A program made the translations under genes and the position numbers. A DNA stretch of 9,006 nt, from assembly GCA_937902695.1 (NCBI GenBank), contig CALFNI010000218.1:1-9006 (forward strand), read 5' to 3'. Origin of the DNA: an uncultured Rhodanobacteraceae bacterium (GTDB lineage: Bacteria > Pseudomonadota > Gammaproteobacteria > Xanthomonadales > Rhodanobacteraceae). Below the pieces are notes generated by a model. The model was not told where the DNA came from, made no database searches, and was given only the letters and a program-made list of their open reading frames with translations. Of this stretch, positions 7,595 through 9,006 are shown one piece after another (position 1 is the stretch's first letter; each line of letters starts with the position of its first letter).

Positions 7595-9006
7595 CGAGCG
7601 CGTCGCCGATCGTTTCGCACGGCCGGCGCAGCGGACTTTCGTCCGAGGTCGCGCGCCTGCTCGATCGGGCGGGCGGCTTTCTCGACCGTCGCGATGCGGC
7701 AGGCGCCGCGCCGCTGATCGCCGGCGCGCTCGCGCTGGCGCCCGACCATCCCGAAGTGCTCCGGCTCGCCGCGGTGGCGGCCGTGCTCGAAGGCCGGCCG
7801 GCCGAGGCCGTCGCGGCGCTGCGGCGCGCGCTGGCCGCGCGGCCCGACGATGCGCTGCTGTACAACAATCTCGGCAGCGCGCTCGCCGCGGCCGGCGACG
7901 GCGACGGCGCGATCGAGGCGTTCCGCCATGCATCCGCGCTCGCGCCGGGGCTCGCCGCGTCCTGGTACAACCTCGGCAAGACGCTGAAGGTGCGGGGCGA
8001 ATCGGCCGCGGCCGACGACGCGCTCGCGCGCGCGGTCGCCCTCGCACCCGGGCACGTGCCCGCACGGATCGTCCGGGGCGACAACCTGAAGGCGCTCGGC
8101 CGCATCGACGAGGCCGCAGCCGCGTACCGCGCGGCGATCGCGCGCGATCCGATCGCGGCCCATGCGTGGTGGGGACTGGCGAACCTCAAGACCATCCGCT
8201 TCGACGCCGCCGACGTCGCCGCGCTCGAACGCGCGTTCGCCCAGTCGCGCGCCCACGACCGGCCCGCGCTCGGATTCGCGCTCGCCAAGGCGCTGGAGGA
8301 CCAGGATCGCTACGCCGACGCATTCGCGGTGCTCGAAGCGGCGAATGCGCTGCGGCGGGATCAGCAGCGCTGGGACGCGGCCGGATTCCGCCGCGAGGTG
8401 GACGCCATCGTCGCGGCGTTCTCGACGCCCGCGCCCGCGCCGGCGTCGGCGCTCGGAAGCGAGGTCATCTTCATCGTCAGCCTGCCGCGCGCGGGATCGA
8501 CGCTGGTCGAGCAGATCGTCGCGGCCCATGCCGAGGTGGAGGGTGCCGGCGAGCTGCCGGATCTTTCGATCGTGATCGAGGAGGAATCGCGCCGGCGCGG
8601 CACGCCGTTTCCCGGCTGGGTCGGCGAGGCGGACGCGGACGACTGGCGGCGGCTCGGCGAGCGCTATCTCGAGCGCACGGCGCGCTGGCGCCGACGGCGA
8701 CCGCGGTTTACGGACAAATCGCTGCTCAATGTGCCCTACGTCGGCGCCGCCGCGGCGATGCTGCCGGGGGCGCGCTTCATCGATTGCCGGCGCGATCCGG
8801 TCGAGACGGCGCTCTCGTGCTACCGGCAATGGTTCGCGCAGGGCCAGGCCTGGAGCTACGCGGTCGACGACATCGCCGCGCACGCGCAGGGACACGAGCG
8901 GCTCATGGCGGCCTGGCGCGCGCGCATCCCGGCGGCTTTGCACACGATCGTCCCCGAAACGCTCCTGGACCGGCCGGAAGCCTCGATCCGGGCCCAGATC
9001 GGAAGA
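7591..9006 (+). CDS. TPR-containing PAPS-dependent sulfotransferase, 3' partial (gene F)
   Basis: The frame starts at GTG 7591, overlapping the gene E stop as GTGA, and stays open to the window end (472 codons). The GTG start is chosen because the entry helix then lies about 15 residues in (GLSSEVARLL), as in the other genes. TPR units cover about 16-195 (YNNLGSALA, SWYNLGKTL, GRIDEAAAAY), followed by the GFALAKALED hairpin. The sulfotransferase domain has SLPRAGST (297-304), GAGEL with Glu321, TDK with Lys376 and CRRDPVETALSCY (399-411) with Arg401 and Ser409. The last Ser-bearing loop would lie beyond the window. Codon use differs from the neighbours: by hand I count about 22 CGG codons here against 7 in the longer gene C. 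The final codons (from 8996) are probably adapter, so the true protein reads only to about Ala468. Predicted active; acceptor unknown. Confidence 0.9.
   Translation, partial: MTSASPIVSHGRRSGLSSEVARLLDRAGGFLDRRDAAGAAPLIAGALALAPDHPEVLRLAAVAAVLEGRPAEAVAALRRALAARPDDALLYNNLGSALAAAGDGDGAIEAFRHASALAPGLAASWYNLGKTLKVRGESAAADDALARAVALAPGHVPARIVRGDNLKALGRIDEAAAAYRAAIARDPIAAHAWWGLANLKTIRFDAADVAALERAFAQSRAHDRPALGFALAKALEDQDRYADAFAVLEAANALRRDQQRWDAAGFRREVDAIVAAFSTPAPAPASALGSEVIFIVSLPRAGSTLVEQIVAAHAEVEGAGELPDLSIVIEEESRRRGTPFPGWVGEADADDWRRLGERYLERTARWRRRRPRFTDKSLLNVPYVGAAAAMLPGARFIDCRRDPVETALSCYRQWFAQGQAWSYAVDDIAAHAQGHERLMAAWRARIPAALHTIVPETLLDRPEASIRAQIGR
8996..9006. other. probable sequencing-adapter remnant at the end
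   Basis: The last 11 bases are AGATCGGAAGA, identical to the first 11 bases of the standard Illumina TruSeq adapter (AGATCGGAAGAGC). The gene F protein follows its paralogues (PEAxIRA) up to codon 8992-8994. Where the others continue with Leu-Leu or a similar residue pair, it then reads Gln-Ile-Gly-Arg. The base at 8995 is C, as expected for a Leu codon. The match and the loss of homology coincide, so this is probably untrimmed adapter and not genomic DNA. Confidence 0.8.

Larger units (their letters stand above)
1..8995 (+). repeat. tandem array of six paralogous TPR-sulfotransferase genes
   Basis: Six genes repeat at intervals of about 1.6-1.7 kb (starts at 891, 2599, 4285, 5927 and 7591, with the first before the window). 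They share the same domain order and near-equal length, and many short protein blocks recur in all of the complete genes. Some blocks are nearly identical in DNA, including silent positions. For example, 2415-2449 (gene B) and 4114-4148 (gene C) differ at one of 35 bases, and 1873-1895 (gene B) and 5264-5286 (gene D) are identical over 23. The array arose by tandem duplication. Overall divergence is large, so most of the duplications are not recent. Confidence 0.92.

Noticed and set aside
5810..8065. 751-residue minus-strand frame, the longest frame in the window
   Set aside because: It crosses the D/E and E/F junctions antisense, has no recognisable domain, and its C-to-N text mirrors the + strand paralogue repeats. 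It is a composition shadow.
1..9006. tRNA, rRNA, CRISPR array, insertion sequence or attachment site
   Set aside because: No cloverleaf-like sequence, regularly spaced short repeats, transposase motif or terminal inverted repeats were seen. Nearly all the sequence is accounted for by the six coding regions.

Overview
The window is one tandem array of at least six paralogous genes. All are on the + strand and in the same order of domains: an N-terminal tetratricopeptide-repeat (TPR) superhelix followed by a PAPS-dependent sulfotransferase domain of the Sulfotransfer_3 / tyrosylprotein-sulfotransferase-like type. The first gene lacks its 5' end and the last lacks its 3' end, so the array runs beyond both edges. 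The DNA is very GC-rich (roughly 70% by eye), with strong G/C third positions (GCG, CGC, TCG, CTC). This suggests a high-GC proteobacterium, perhaps Burkholderiales-like. No taxonomic marker is present, so that is only an inference. There is no signal peptide or membrane segment in any of the proteins whose N-terminus is visible, so the products look cytosolic.

Layout: gene A (1-887, 5' partial), gene B (891-2522, 543 aa), gene C (2599-4236, 545 aa), gene D (4285-5922, 545 aa), gene E (5927-7594, 555 aa) and gene F (7591 to the window end, 472 codons visible). A/B, D/E and E/F are tightly coupled (3 nt gap, 4 nt gap, 4 nt GTGA overlap). B/C and C/D are separated by 76 and 48 nt. Those two spacers hold weak candidate promoter elements, so the array may be one operon with internal promoters or two to three short units. 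Nothing on the minus strand is credible: its very long open frames are composition shadows of the + strand genes.

Genes B to E keep every position that aligns, by my reading, with the catalytic set of human TPST2 (Arg, Glu, Lys, Ser). F keeps the three that fall inside the window. Gene A is the surprise. It is an intact, colinear frame in which the PAPS P-loop, the catalytic Glu, the catalytic Lys, the 3'-phosphate Arg and the C-terminal Ser loop are all gone. It looks like a pseudo-sulfotransferase encoded 3 nt upstream of an active paralogue. Gene C has lost one PAPS-binding Ser, and gene E has an altered 3'-phosphate motif. The array therefore mixes probably active, modified and probably inactive members, which suggests diversified substrates or partner subunits. 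No substrate, PAPS-synthesis or transport gene is in the window, so the substrate (glycan, lipid, peptide or natural product) cannot be read from here.

The last 11 bases match the start of the Illumina TruSeq adapter and coincide with loss of homology to the paralogues. They should be treated as a sequencing artefact, with the real sequence ending at about 8995.
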